Shown here: positions 34,153 to 43,152 of the stretch, one piece after another
Layout: each line of letters opens with the position of its first letter
How positions within the stretch are numbered: the first letter of the stretch is position 1
From: Devosia submarina
GTDB taxonomy: Bacteria > Pseudomonadota > Alphaproteobacteria > Rhizobiales > Devosiaceae
DNA length: 58,592 bases
NCBI RefSeq assembly: GCF_003056345.1
Contig: NZ_PYWB01000015.1
Span: 1 to 58,592 of the forward strand
Reading direction: 5' to 3'
Notes under the pieces: generated by a model
What the model was told of the DNA's origin: nothing
Seen by the model: only the letters and a program-made list of their open reading frames with translations
The model's database searches: none
Position numbers and translations under genes: made by a program

Positions 34153-35778
34153 ATGCAGCAGGAACATTTGATCCGCAAGGGTAGGCTTGCCCTTGCTGCG
34201 GCTAGGGGAGTTGCGCGCGGCGTGACCTTTGGCGGGGTCGAGATCCTGCGGGGCCTCTCGGCCCCCGTGCGCGACCGTCAATGGGGAACTTACGCTACAA
34301 GCATCGACCATGAGCTTGCGGAAACGTCACACTACCGGTGCGCCTTTTCGCATGCCCACGGCTTGTTCAACGGCCAAATCGTCATCGAGCTTGTGTCCGA
34401 GCGCCGCTTAACCGCCCAGTTATCGCTGACCTTTGCGGCCGTCGCCGAGATCAATCGTGCCGGTTTTTGCCTGCTGCACCCGATCGAGAACATTCGCGGC
34501 TCGCCGGTGACGATCCGCCATTCCAATGGCACCGACGAAGACGCGGTGTTCCCCCGATCCATATCGCCCGGTCAGCCGGCGCGCGACATCGTCGCCCTGA
34601 CCCATCGCGTGGGTCCGGTTTCGGTCCATATCGCGCTTGGTGGTGAGGTCTTCGAGATGGAGGACCAGCGTAACTGGTCCGATGCCTCATTCAAAACCTA
34701 TTGCCGACCACTGTCCGCACCCAAGCCGTTCCGTGTCGCCGCGGGCGAAACATTGCGGCAAAGCGTGGTGCTCGACATTCTCGATTTCGCCGATCCTGAC
34801 ATCGGCACAGCTAAGGCGATCACGGCAGAAACAGCGATGCCGCAGATCACTCTAGCCTATGAGGCCGACCTTTGCTCCGCCCGGGCGCTCGATCATTTTA
34901 CCGATGTCCCGGTGCTCGCACGCATCACGCCAGCGGCGGAGGAATCGGATCTTGCCCTTCTGGCGGCGCGGCGCGACGTTGCGCTGGAAGTCGTTTTCGA
35001 AAAGCTCTCGGACATAGACGCTGTTGCCCAGCGCTGCACCTCAGCCGGCCTTCGCCCCATCCGCGTCGCGGCGCTTCCGGCGTCCTATCTCAAAAGCCAC
35101 CAGCCCGAGGGCCCCTGGCCACCAGGTCCGCAGCCCGACGATGGTTTGCCCCGTTTGGGGCGGGCCTTCCCCGGTGTCCCTGCGGGCGGTGGCAGCCTCA
35201 CCTATTTCGCCGAGTTCAACCGTTGCCCGCCGGGCGAAGGTGCTGCATTCCTGACATTTGGCAATACCGCCATCGTCCATGCCGCAGACGATGCTTCGGT
35301 CATGCAGACGCTTGAAGCGCTTCCTGATCTTTTTGCCAGCGCCCAGGGGCTTCGCCCGGGCAGGCCCTTGCACCTAGGTCTTTTTTCCATCGGAATGCGC
35401 TCCAATCCTTATGGCGCCGATGTCCAAGGCAATCCGGGCGGCGAACCCATACCGATGGCGCGTTGGGACAAGCGTCAAAATGAAGATTTCGCTGCCGCCT
35501 ATGCCATAGGCGTTGTGGCTGAAGCCGCCCGCGCGGGCGTTCAAAGTCTGGCGCTGGCCATGCCCGATGGCGAGCTAGGGGCAGAGGGCCGACCTATCGG
35601 GCAGGTCATCGCAGCCCTTGCACCCCATGCTGGCCAGCCGGTGTCCGTGACGGTGGACAGCGGGCTCTACCGCCTCCAAGTCGGGCAGATCGAGCTTGTC
35701 GCAAATCTGTCGCCCGCCCTGCGCCAGATTGATCGGCTGGCCCCCGCCAGCTTCCGCATAGTGGAGCACCCGCAATGA
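34153..35778 (+). CDS. apnL: D-apionate lactonase
   Basis: A 541-residue protein without the usual amidohydrolase or SMP30 lactonase motifs, as expected for the D-apionate lactonase family. An N-terminal beta-rich domain (about 1-230) has GVTFGGVEILRGLSAPVRDRQWGTY and CLLHPIENIRG. A TIM-barrel-like C-terminal part follows, with FAEFNRCPPGEG and IGMRSNPYGADVQGNPGGEP. ApnL opens D-apiono-lactone to D-apionate, between the dehydrogenase (next gene) and the oxidoisomerase (previous gene). The stop overlaps the next start by four bases. Confidence 0.78.
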   Translation: MQQEHLIRKGRLALAAARGVARGVTFGGVEILRGLSAPVRDRQWGTYATSIDHELAETSHYRCAFSHAHGLFNGQIVIELVSERRLTAQLSLTFAAVAEINRAGFCLLHPIENIRGSPVTIRHSNGTDEDAVFPRSISPGQPARDIVALTHRVGPVSVHIALGGEVFEMEDQRNWSDASFKTYCRPLSAPKPFRVAAGETLRQSVVLDILDFADPDIGTAKAITAETAMPQITLAYEADLCSARALDHFTDVPVLARITPAAEESDLALLAARRDVALEVVFEKLSDIDAVAQRCTSAGLRPIRVAALPASYLKSHQPEGPWPPGPQPDDGLPRLGRAFPGVPAGGGSLTYFAEFNRCPPGEGAAFLTFGNTAIVHAADDASVMQTLEALPDLFASAQGLRPGRPLHLGLFSIGMRSNPYGADVQGNPGGEPIPMARWDKRQNEDFAAAYAIGVVAEAARAGVQSLALAMPDGELGAEGRPIGQVIAALAPHAGQPVSVTVDSGLYRLQVGQIELVANLSPALRQIDRLAPASFRIVEHPQ

Positions 35779-36800
35779 CCCTAAAAGGTGCCCTAATCGG
35801 ATGCGGGTTCTTCGCGCATAATCACATGCAGGCCTGGGCCGAGCTGGACGGCGCCCAAATCATTGCAGTATGCGATCGCGATCCTGTCAAGGCCAAGGCC
35901 TTTGCCGAAGCTTATGGCGCGAAGCCTTTTTCCGACGCCGCAACCATGCTGGCCGAGATCGAGCCCGATTTCACCGACATCGCCACGACCTCGCCCTCGC
36001 ATCGCCCATTGGTTGAGCTGGCAGCCCGGCATTCCCGGGGCGCTATCTGCCAGAAGCCGCTGGCCGAAACGCTCGAGGACGCAGAAGCAATGGTCGCCGC
36101 CTGCGCCACGGCCGGCGTGCCGCTGCTGGTGCACGAAAACTTCCGTTGGCAGGCGCCGATCAGGGCCGTGATCGATCACGTCCGATCCGGCATGATCGGA
36201 AAGCCGCATTTCCTGCGTCTCAGCTTCCGGCACGCCTTCGATATATACGACGGCCAGCCCTATCTCGCGCAGACGGAGGATCTGGCGCTGATGGATATCG
36301 GTCCCCACGTCTTCGACATGGCGCGCGCGCTGATGGGCGACGTCGAACAGGTTTATTGCCAAACTCAGAAGCTCAACCGGCGCGTCGCGGCGCCCGATGC
36401 CTTCCTCGCCCAGCTCCAGCATGCCGGCGGCGGCATCAGCAGTCTCGAATGCAGTTTCCTCAGCCACTACCAGCCTGAGCGTTTTCCCCAATCCTTGCTT
36501 GTCATCGAAGGCAATCTCGGCTCCATCGAACTGCTCGAAGGGTTCCGCCTGCGCGTGCATGCCGGTGGCACGGTGAGCGAGTTCGACGTGGAGCCGCCGG
36601 TGCCCGTCTGGGGCGAAAAGCCATGGCATCTGGTCCAGGAATCGGTCGTCGCCTTCCAGCGCCACGCCATCCGGGCGCTCAATGGTAAGGAACCGGGGCA
36701 GCCCACCGGCGCAGACAATCTCAAGACATTCGCCCTGACGCGGGCCGCCATCGCCTCGGCAGCCACAGGCACCGCCATATCCCTCAGCCATTCCACGTGA
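35775..36800 (+). CDS. apsD: D-apiose dehydrogenase (Gfo/Idh/MocA family)
   Basis: A 341-residue NAD(P)-dependent dehydrogenase. The Rossmann motif LIGCGFFAHNHMQAW is at the start. The catalytic-Lys motif reads QKPLAE (Lys94) instead of EKP. HVFDMARALMGD near residue 178 supplies the conserved Asp-His-type segment (DIGPHVFDMAR). It should oxidise D-apiose to D-apiono-1,4-lactone, the substrate of the preceding lactonase. Its role rests on gene context, since the family is broad. It precedes the importer genes. Confidence 0.75.
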   Translation: MTLKGALIGCGFFAHNHMQAWAELDGAQIIAVCDRDPVKAKAFAEAYGAKPFSDAATMLAEIEPDFTDIATTSPSHRPLVELAARHSRGAICQKPLAETLEDAEAMVAACATAGVPLLVHENFRWQAPIRAVIDHVRSGMIGKPHFLRLSFRHAFDIYDGQPYLAQTEDLALMDIGPHVFDMARALMGDVEQVYCQTQKLNRRVAAPDAFLAQLQHAGGGISSLECSFLSHYQPERFPQSLLVIEGNLGSIELLEGFRLRVHAGGTVSEFDVEPPVPVWGEKPWHLVQESVVAFQRHAIRALNGKEPGQPTGADNLKTFALTRAAIASAATGTAISLSHST

Positions 36801-36871
36801 TGCAGGGACAACCAATGACCGCAGGGCGAAGGGAGTCGCCCCGGAGGAAGCACATGACCCCAGGAGGAACC

Positions 36872-37870
36872 ATGATGAAGATCGCGACACTAGCAGCTAC
36901 CCTGCTGCTGACCACCGCCGCCGGAGCAACCACGGCTCAGGCCGCCAATATCTGCTTTTCCTTCCAGGACCTGGAGACCGAATTCTGGGTCGCCGGCCAC
37001 AAGGCCATCACCACCACGTTGACCGAGATGGGCCATAACGTTTTGGAGCGCAACGCCAATGAGGACGTCAACAAGCAGCTCGAGCAGATCAAGGACTGTA
37101 TTGCCCAGGGCGTCGACGGCGTGATCATGATCCCGCAGGACGGGGAAAGCGCCAACACCATCATCCGAGAATCGCAGAATTCGGATGTCCCGATCGTCGT
37201 CTTCAATCGCCCGCCAGCCGACACCGGCCAAGGCGTCATTGTGGTCGCCGACAATGCCGGCATCGCAGAGGACGCCACCGATTTCGTCCTCCAGCAGGCG
37301 CTCGAGGGGGCGGCCGACGATGCCAAGCTCAATGCTGTCGTGATCGTCGGTGACCTTGGCGACAGCAATGCCATTGCCCGCAAGCAGGGTTTCGAAGCCG
37401 CCGTCGCCAAGTATCCGGACCGCTTCAACGTCATCGAAGTGGCCTCCGAATGGGATGCCGCCACCGCTCTCGCAAACCTTGAAGCAGCGGTCACCGCCAA
37501 TCCGCAGATCGATGTGATGTTCACCTCGTCCGACTTCCTCTTCCCTACCATCCGCTCGGTGCTCGAGCCGCGCGGCATGTGGAAGAAGATCGGCGAAGAA
37601 GGCCACATCCCCTTGGCCGGCCTCGATGGTGACGCGACTGCCTGCCAGCTGATCAAGGATGGTTTTGTGGACGCTACCGGCGTGCAGGACCTCTATTTCG
37701 AGGCTGAAGCATCGGTGAATGCGATCGTTCAGGCTGTAGAAGCGGGCGAAACGGACCCCAACGAGATCATTTTCGACCCCGGTTTCACCCTCACCTCCGC
37801 CAATATTGGTGAGCGCGAGATGGACATGTGGGGCTGTGTCCTGCTGTCCGAAGGCTTCCTAAACAACTAA
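36872..37870 (+). CDS. Ribose-type ABC transporter substrate-binding protein
   Basis: A 332-residue periplasmic binding protein of the Peripla_BP_4 (RbsB-like) family. The signal peptide MMKIATLAATLLLTTAAGATTAQA is clear, cleaved near residue 24. Family segments include GVDGVIMIPQDGESANTIIRESQNSDVPIVVFNRPP, VADNAGIAEDA and a late PLAGLDGDATACQLIKDG. The start follows AGGAGGAAC; a longer upstream frame overlaps the dehydrogenase gene and is rejected. Located behind the D-apiose enzymes, it is the probable D-apiose receptor. Confidence 0.9.
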   Translation: MMKIATLAATLLLTTAAGATTAQAANICFSFQDLETEFWVAGHKAITTTLTEMGHNVLERNANEDVNKQLEQIKDCIAQGVDGVIMIPQDGESANTIIRESQNSDVPIVVFNRPPADTGQGVIVVADNAGIAEDATDFVLQQALEGAADDAKLNAVVIVGDLGDSNAIARKQGFEAAVAKYPDRFNVIEVASEWDAATALANLEAAVTANPQIDVMFTSSDFLFPTIRSVLEPRGMWKKIGEEGHIPLAGLDGDATACQLIKDGFVDATGVQDLYFEAEASVNAIVQAVEAGETDPNEIIFDPGFTLTSANIGEREMDMWGCVLLSEGFLNN

Positions 37871-37886
37871 GCACATGAACGTCGGA

Positions 37887-37909
37887 GGGTCCGGCCGTGC
37901 GCCGGGCCC
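37887..37909 (+). promoter_or_regulatory. Hairpin between binding protein and permease genes
   Basis: GGGTCCGGC, loop CGTGC, then GCCGGGCCC form a 9-pair stem with one G-U pair, 17 bases after the binding-protein stop. It shares the GGTCCGGC/GCCGGGCC arms with the hairpin at 24187-24211. Confidence 0.6.
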
Positions 37910-37930
37910 ATTCTGGGCCAGAGGACGACC

Positions 37931-39055
37931 ATGACCGCGATACGCACGAAAAGAAGCCTCGCAGCGCGCGCTGCGGACGTGTTTCTTTCAGACTATTTCA
38001 TCTTCTATCTGTGCATTGCCTTCATCATCGTTTTGGCGCCCTTTCTGCCCGTACTGATCGCGCCGGCCAATGCTGTGAATATCATGTCCAACATGTGGCC
38101 GCTTCTGATCGTAGCCATCGGGCAGACCTTCGTTCTAGCGATCGGCGGCATCGATCTCAGCCAGGGCGCGGTTATGGCCGTGACGGCAGTGATCGGCGCT
38201 ATGCTTATCACCCTCGCCGTTGATCCTGTGACCTTCATGCGCACCCCGCTCTGGGGTCTGATCCTAACCGAACAGGGCGGTCCGCTGGCGGGTGTCACCG
38301 GCGGGGTTCTGTTGGCGCTGGTGATGATGCTGCTGGCCGCGGTGCTAATCGGCCTCTTCAATGGCGCTTCGGTCGCCCTCTTCGATCTACCGCCTTTCAT
38401 GGTGACGTTGGTGACCATGATGACCCTTTCGGCCTTCGCACTTTGGCTCACCCAATCGGGCAACATTGCCAACCTGCCGGACGATTTTACCCGCCTTGGC
38501 CGTGGCGACCTCGTCTCGGTCTATTTCGGCGCCAAGGAAGAAAGCCAGCTAGCCCGGCGCCAAGTCTATTCTTTCGTGACCTTTCCAATGGTCATCGCCC
38601 TGATCATGGCTTTCCTCGCCCATATCATCCTCAATCGAACAGTCTTCGGGGCGCGCGTGCTTGCCATCGGCATGAACCGCAAGGCCGCCGTGATCTCGGG
38701 CATTCCGGTCCGCCGCATCGTCATCGCCGTCTTCGTCCTGTCGGCCGTCTGCGCCATGATAGGGGGCCTGCTCTATTCGGCCCGTCTGGAAGCGGGGCGC
38801 CCAACCCTCGGCGGCGGCACCTTCCTTCTCGACGTCATCGCCGCATCGGTGATCGGCGGCACGAGCCTTTTCGGGGGCAAGGCCAAGATCATCTGGACCT
38901 TTTTCGGCGTACTCTTTTATGTCCTCATGTCGAGTGCGCTTTCGGCGATGAACCTCTCCGCCTTTCAGATCGACATGGTCAAGGGCGGTATCATCCTCGG
39001 TGCAGCATTGCTCGATGTGTTCAGGACCTGGCTCAAGCGGGAGCGCCTACAATGA
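37931..39055 (+). CDS. Ribose-type ABC transporter permease 1
   Basis: A 374-residue membrane protein of the BPD_transp_2 (RbsC) family with about nine transmembrane segments. It has AIGQTFVLAIGGIDLSQGAVMAVTAVIGA (residues 58-86), a long periplasmic insertion near 97-125, the coupling segment GARVLAIGMNRKAAVISGIPVRRI, and VIAASVIGGTSLFGGKAK near the end. It overlaps the ATPase gene by four bases. Confidence 0.9.
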   Translation: MTAIRTKRSLAARAADVFLSDYFIFYLCIAFIIVLAPFLPVLIAPANAVNIMSNMWPLLIVAIGQTFVLAIGGIDLSQGAVMAVTAVIGAMLITLAVDPVTFMRTPLWGLILTEQGGPLAGVTGGVLLALVMMLLAAVLIGLFNGASVALFDLPPFMVTLVTMMTLSAFALWLTQSGNIANLPDDFTRLGRGDLVSVYFGAKEESQLARRQVYSFVTFPMVIALIMAFLAHIILNRTVFGARVLAIGMNRKAAVISGIPVRRIVIAVFVLSAVCAMIGGLLYSARLEAGRPTLGGGTFLLDVIAASVIGGTSLFGGKAKIIWTFFGVLFYVLMSSALSAMNLSAFQIDMVKGGIILGAALLDVFRTWLKRERLQ

Positions 39056-40551
39056 ACGAGCTCCTTGCGGTCAAGAACCTCTCCAAAGCCTGGTTCGGCG
39101 TCCCTGCCAATTCCAACCTCTCCTTTTCCATCGCGCAAGGCACGGTCACCGGCATCATCGGCCAAAACGGCGCGGGCAAGTCGACCCTCATGGGCATGCT
39201 TGGCGGCACAGTCCTGCCAAGCGGTGGAGAAATGTTCTGGCGCGGCCAGCCGTACCAGCCGCGCGACGCCGCCGACGCCATCAAGGCGGGCATCGGCTTC
39301 ATCCACCAGGAGCTCAACCTCTTCACCAATCTCTCCGTCGCGGAAAACCTCTATATCGATGGCTTTCCCCGGCGCATGGGGCTGATCGACTGGAAAGCGA
39401 TTACCCAGCGTACGCGCGAAATCCTCGCGCGCCTCGATCTCGATTTCGATCCCATGATCCAGGTCGGTCGGCTTTCCCCCGGCGAACGCCAGCTGGTCGA
39501 GATCGCCCGCGCTCTCCACAATGAGGCGAGCCTGTTAATCTTTGACGAGCCCACCACTTCCCTGACTCCGCGGGAAACCGAGCGGTTGTTTGCTACCATC
39601 GATGGTCTCAAGGCCGAAGGGCGGACCATCATCTATATTTCCCACATTCTGTCCGACGTGCAGCGGCTCGCCGATCGAGTCATCGTGCTGCGCGACGGCA
39701 AGCTCGTAGAGCAGGGCCCCGCCGACCAGTTCACCATTCCCCTGATGATCCGCTCAATGATCGGCCGCGACATGGGCGGGCTTTTCCCAGCAAGAAGCAA
39801 TAAGCCGCAGCCTGATCCTATCCTTGTGGCGCAAAACCTCACCCAGCCGGGCGTGGTCGAAGATGTGTCGCTGACCATCCACAAGGGCGAGATCGTCGGG
39901 CTCTTCGGTCTTATGGGTTCGGGCCGTACGGAATTGGCCCGCATTCTCTTTGGGCTCGACCCCTTCCAGAGCGGCCGGATCAGCATCGAAGGCAAGTCGC
40001 CAGAGCAGGGCCCGCGCGCCCGTATCGAGGCCGGCATGGCCTTTGTCACCGAGGAGCGCCGGGCCGAAGGCCTGATGATGGACGCCTCCATCGCCGAAAA
40101 CTTGACGCTGGTGCAGCTTGATGGCTTCGGGGCCGGTCGGCTCGGCATCCTTGACCGCTGGAGCATGGTCGAGCGCACCGAGCAAAGCCGGACTGAACTC
40201 AGCATTAAAGCTGCCAATATCCAGGAACAGCCCGCCAAGGCGCTCTCCGGCGGCAACCAGCAGAAGGTTGTCATCGGCAAATGGCAGATCGGAAACCCAC
40301 GACTGTTCATTCTCGATGAGCCGACCCGCGGTGTCGATGTAGGGGCAAAGTTCGAAATCTATAGCCTGGTCGACAAGATCGCGGCCGAAGGCGGAGGCGT
40401 TCTGATGATCTCGTCCGAACTTGACGAACTACTCGGCATGGCCGATCGCATCGTGGTTATGAACCGTGGCGAAGTCACCGGCGAGATCGCACGCGAGCAG
40501 TTCGACCGCGAAAGAATTCTGGCCATGGCATTTCGAGAGGTGATTGCATGA
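39052..40551 (+). CDS. Ribose-type ABC transporter ATP-binding protein (duplicated ATPase)
   Basis: A 499-residue RbsA-like protein with two ATPase domains. The first has Walker A GQNGAGKST, a divergent signature (LSPGERQL) and Walker B LLIFDEPTTSLTP. The second has a degenerate P-loop (GLMGSGRTE), signature LSGGNQQK and LFILDEPTRGVDVGA. The start at 39052 overlaps the upstream permease stop, and a long upstream in-frame extension is rejected. It is placed between two permease genes, so the importer is probably a heterodimeric channel on this ATPase. Confidence 0.92.
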   Translation: MNELLAVKNLSKAWFGVPANSNLSFSIAQGTVTGIIGQNGAGKSTLMGMLGGTVLPSGGEMFWRGQPYQPRDAADAIKAGIGFIHQELNLFTNLSVAENLYIDGFPRRMGLIDWKAITQRTREILARLDLDFDPMIQVGRLSPGERQLVEIARALHNEASLLIFDEPTTSLTPRETERLFATIDGLKAEGRTIIYISHILSDVQRLADRVIVLRDGKLVEQGPADQFTIPLMIRSMIGRDMGGLFPARSNKPQPDPILVAQNLTQPGVVEDVSLTIHKGEIVGLFGLMGSGRTELARILFGLDPFQSGRISIEGKSPEQGPRARIEAGMAFVTEERRAEGLMMDASIAENLTLVQLDGFGAGRLGILDRWSMVERTEQSRTELSIKAANIQEQPAKALSGGNQQKVVIGKWQIGNPRLFILDEPTRGVDVGAKFEIYSLVDKIAAEGGGVLMISSELDELLGMADRIVVMNRGEVTGEIAREQFDRERILAMAFREVIA

Positions 40552-41537
40552 AACTTCGTTTGCGCCGCCTCACCGATCTGGTGCTCAACCATTCCAGCCT
40601 GGTGTTCCTGGCCTGTATCCTGATTTACTACGGTCTTCAGGCGCCTGCTTTTCTCTCTGTTGAAAGCCTTGGCAACATTGTCAAGCAGTCTTCCTTTATC
40701 GGCGTTGCTGCCCTTGGCACGACGCTGGTGCTGATGACGGCAGGCATTGACCTCTCTGTCGGTGCAGTCATGTTCCTTGCACCACTGGTTGCCGGCATGG
40801 CCATGAAGCACCTGGGCATTCCGGTGCCGGCTGGATTTCTTGTGTCTGTTCTCACGGGAGCCCTCTTGGGCGCAATCAATGCCCTATTCATCGTCAAGCT
40901 ACGCGTCGTTCCCTTTATCGTCACGCTCGCCACAATGTTCCTATTCCGCGGCTTTGGGATCTGGCTGACCAGTTCGACCCAGTTTGATTTTTCCGAGGAT
41001 ATGCGCCGCTTCGGCCTGTCTTCACTCTTTGGCATTCCCACGCCGATTGTGATCTTCGCCTTGGTCGCCGTACTCATTTACGTGCTGCTCAACCATACCC
41101 AGTTTGGCCGGCAGATCTATGCGCTAGGTAATGATCGCGAGGCTGCGCGTAAGGCGGGTCTCAAAACTGCCCGTATTGAAGCTGCGGTCTATGTGATATC
41201 TGGAGCCTGTGCGGCCATATCCGGCTTCGTCATGATCGCCCAGATCGGACGCCTCGACGCTGGCTTCGGCGAAGGTCGGGAGTTCGACGTCATCGCTGCC
41301 GCTATCCTCGGGGGAGCCAGCTTTTTTGGCGGAGTGGGCACCGCCTTCGGCGCAGTTCTCGGAGCGATCCTCATTCAAGCCGCCAAGCTGGGTCTCGTCT
41401 TCACTGGGGTCAATCTTTACCTCCAGCCTGTCGTTCTGGGTATGATTATCTTCCTGGCGGTTTTTGCGGATGCCGTACGGACCCGGCGCCTTACCAACAA
41501 GTTGAAGAGAACAATCCGGCCCCTGACCCGAAGTTGA
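40548..41537 (+). CDS. Ribose-type ABC transporter permease 2
   Basis: A 329-residue RbsC-family permease. It has ALGTTLVLMTAGIDLSVGAVMFLAPLVAG near residue 60, FGRQIYALGNDREAARKAGLKTARIEAAVY as the coupling region, EFDVIAAAILGGASFFGGVGT near 245 and a final helix. The start overlaps the ATPase stop. It is the last gene of the D-apiose operon. Confidence 0.9.
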   Translation: MKLRLRRLTDLVLNHSSLVFLACILIYYGLQAPAFLSVESLGNIVKQSSFIGVAALGTTLVLMTAGIDLSVGAVMFLAPLVAGMAMKHLGIPVPAGFLVSVLTGALLGAINALFIVKLRVVPFIVTLATMFLFRGFGIWLTSSTQFDFSEDMRRFGLSSLFGIPTPIVIFALVAVLIYVLLNHTQFGRQIYALGNDREAARKAGLKTARIEAAVYVISGACAAISGFVMIAQIGRLDAGFGEGREFDVIAAAILGGASFFGGVGTAFGAVLGAILIQAAKLGLVFTGVNLYLQPVVLGMIIFLAVFADAVRTRRLTNKLKRTIRPLTRS

Positions 41538-42021
41538 TCGACCGATACTGAGACCGATAATCCAACCTGAGAATGCCGATCATATAGCGGCTCTTGGTGC
41601 GGGACTTCTTTGTCAAGCCCAAGGGTAGCGCTCGCTTGGCAAGACCCGTACTTGAGTTTGACAAAGAGATTACAATAGCTGCGCATGCAAGCTGCAGGAA
41701 GGATAAACGGCCTCCGTTCGCTCATTCCCCCCTTCTACTGTCGAGCGCATTCTTTCCCTGCTCTGCTGATTGGCGCTTCTCTTGATATTGTCATTGACGA
41801 CCTTTACCCGAAGAGGCGTACAGCTAGTCTGCTGAGATGGTTGCAGCGCATGAGCAACGCAATGACTGCATTTGGAAGTTGGCGTTGGATCGAACAACAA
41901 CCGAATTGGGGCGCATTCTAGCCGTCACCGGAGTCAGTCGGCAGCTTTACAAAGGCCGGTAACATAGTCCGAATGTCTACATCGCCGCGCTTCTGCGATG
42001 GCGCAATTGCATTGAGCCACC
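41538..42021. other. 484-base gap, boundary of the catabolic and accessory regions
   Basis: No convincing gene or terminator is seen. A 41-codon frame (listed separately) is the only piece with a protein-like pattern. Base composition and codon patterns become less GC-rich from here on, in keeping with accessory DNA. Confidence 0.45.
41837..41962 (+). CDS. Possible helix-turn-helix fragment
   Basis: A 41-codon frame whose second half (TTTELGRILAVTGVSRQLY) looks like the DNA-binding tail of a resolvase or transposase. There is no ribosome site, and a stop lies just upstream in frame. It is either a relic of a mobile element or chance. Confidence 0.2.
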   Translation: MVAAHEQRNDCIWKLALDRTTTELGRILAVTGVSRQLYKGR

Positions 42022-42912
42022 TTAGTCGCGGAATGCTGCGATCATTGCTTCAGTGACGTCAGCCGAGAAACAGATCGGCGAGCGGCCTCCGGGTTTGGAA
42101 TAGGCGCTGTTGCCGCCGCACCTTCGTCCGTTTCGCATTGTGTTGTAGGGGCAGGGACAGCTCCCCGAATAGTTTTGGATGCTGCGCTCAATAATTTTCT
42201 GAACGATTGCATCACGATCAATCTCTGGAGCGGGAGCAGAAAAGAGCGCTTGGGCTGGCTGTGAGGAAGTGAGCTCTGTTCGCGTTGACGAGGTATACCG
42301 CTCGCTAATCCAGCCTTCCGTCCCTGGTGCGGATTGGACTAAGAGCCATCCGTTCTCTCGCCGAAGTACCGAAACTTGGTGGCCATTAGGGAGCGTCCCG
42401 ATCACGTTCCCACTGGTGTTGGGCGCCGTTCGGATGTTCAGAGCTGATGCGGCAACATAGCGGAGCTCCGGGGGAGTATATGCAGCGGGTAGCTGAATTT
42501 TCGGTGCGGGAGCCAGAGACGGTTCGGCAACGATAGATGGCGTTATCTGGGGTGGAGAGTCGACGATAGGAGCGCGCGTGGCGGGCGGGCTGATGCTAGT
42601 TCTCGGACTGCCTCCAGAGTCGCTGTTGGATATTCCGATGACAGCAATGACCGCCAGGAAAACAAGGATTACGGGCCAGATGCTGCGCCGCCTATGATTT
42701 CCTCCGGTGGGCCGCGCTCGTGCCGCGGAGGACGCCACCTCCGAATACGAGATACCAGTTCCGGGGATCGACGCTGTGACGCGCTTTTTGCCGTTCGAAC
42801 TAATAGTGTAGCCGAAACCTTTCGGGCCAATCCGAACGCTGGTGCTTTTCGAGTTTAGATTTAGTCGGACCCCAGGCGCGATCTTGAAAGACCGTCGAAA
42901 GCGAAATCCCAT
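42022..42912 (-). CDS. DUF4236 / SH3 domain membrane protein
   Basis: A 296-residue protein in four parts. Residues 1-57 are a DUF4236 domain (MGFRFRRSFKIAPGVRLNLN, IGPKGFGYTIS, ASIPGTGISY). Residues 78-95 form one transmembrane helix. Residues 151-206 are a bacterial SH3 domain (ALNIRTAPNTSGNVIGTLPNG, then GWISERY). Residues 250-285 are a Cys-rich tail (CPCPYNTMRNGRRCGGNSAYSKPGG). A Pro-rich linker follows the membrane helix. SH3 domains of this type often bind cell wall. The function is unknown. It is divergent from the Excalibur and nuclease genes. Confidence 0.8.
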   Translation of the reverse strand: MGFRFRRSFKIAPGVRLNLNSKSTSVRIGPKGFGYTISSNGKKRVTASIPGTGISYSEVASSAARARPTGGNHRRRSIWPVILVFLAVIAVIGISNSDSGGSPRTSISPPATRAPIVDSPPQITPSIVAEPSLAPAPKIQLPAAYTPPELRYVAASALNIRTAPNTSGNVIGTLPNGHQVSVLRRENGWLLVQSAPGTEGWISERYTSSTRTELTSSQPAQALFSAPAPEIDRDAIVQKIIERSIQNYSGSCPCPYNTMRNGRRCGGNSAYSKPGGRSPICFSADVTEAMIAAFRD

Positions 42913-43152
42913 TGCGAGCCCTCAAGCCGACGGGAAGAAGAGCAGACTACATCGCAAGAGTCTAGTCAGGTAACCCGTGCGAAGCGGTCGCCTCGGCCGA
43001 TCGGCAGGCTCTAGTAAATGGTAAAGTGCGCTCTGGCGCAGCGCGACCCTGACACGCTCCTGGAAAGTAACAACCGCTTTACTTCGTCACGGGCAATTTC
43101 TTGCACTGCTGCGCGCGATGTTGCTCTATAGCTGAATTTTGGGTGAGCTTAA

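Noticed and set aside
35793..36890. 365-codon minus-strand frame opposite the D-apiose dehydrogenase gene
   Set aside because: Shadow of the coding strand; no ribosome site and no recognisable fold.
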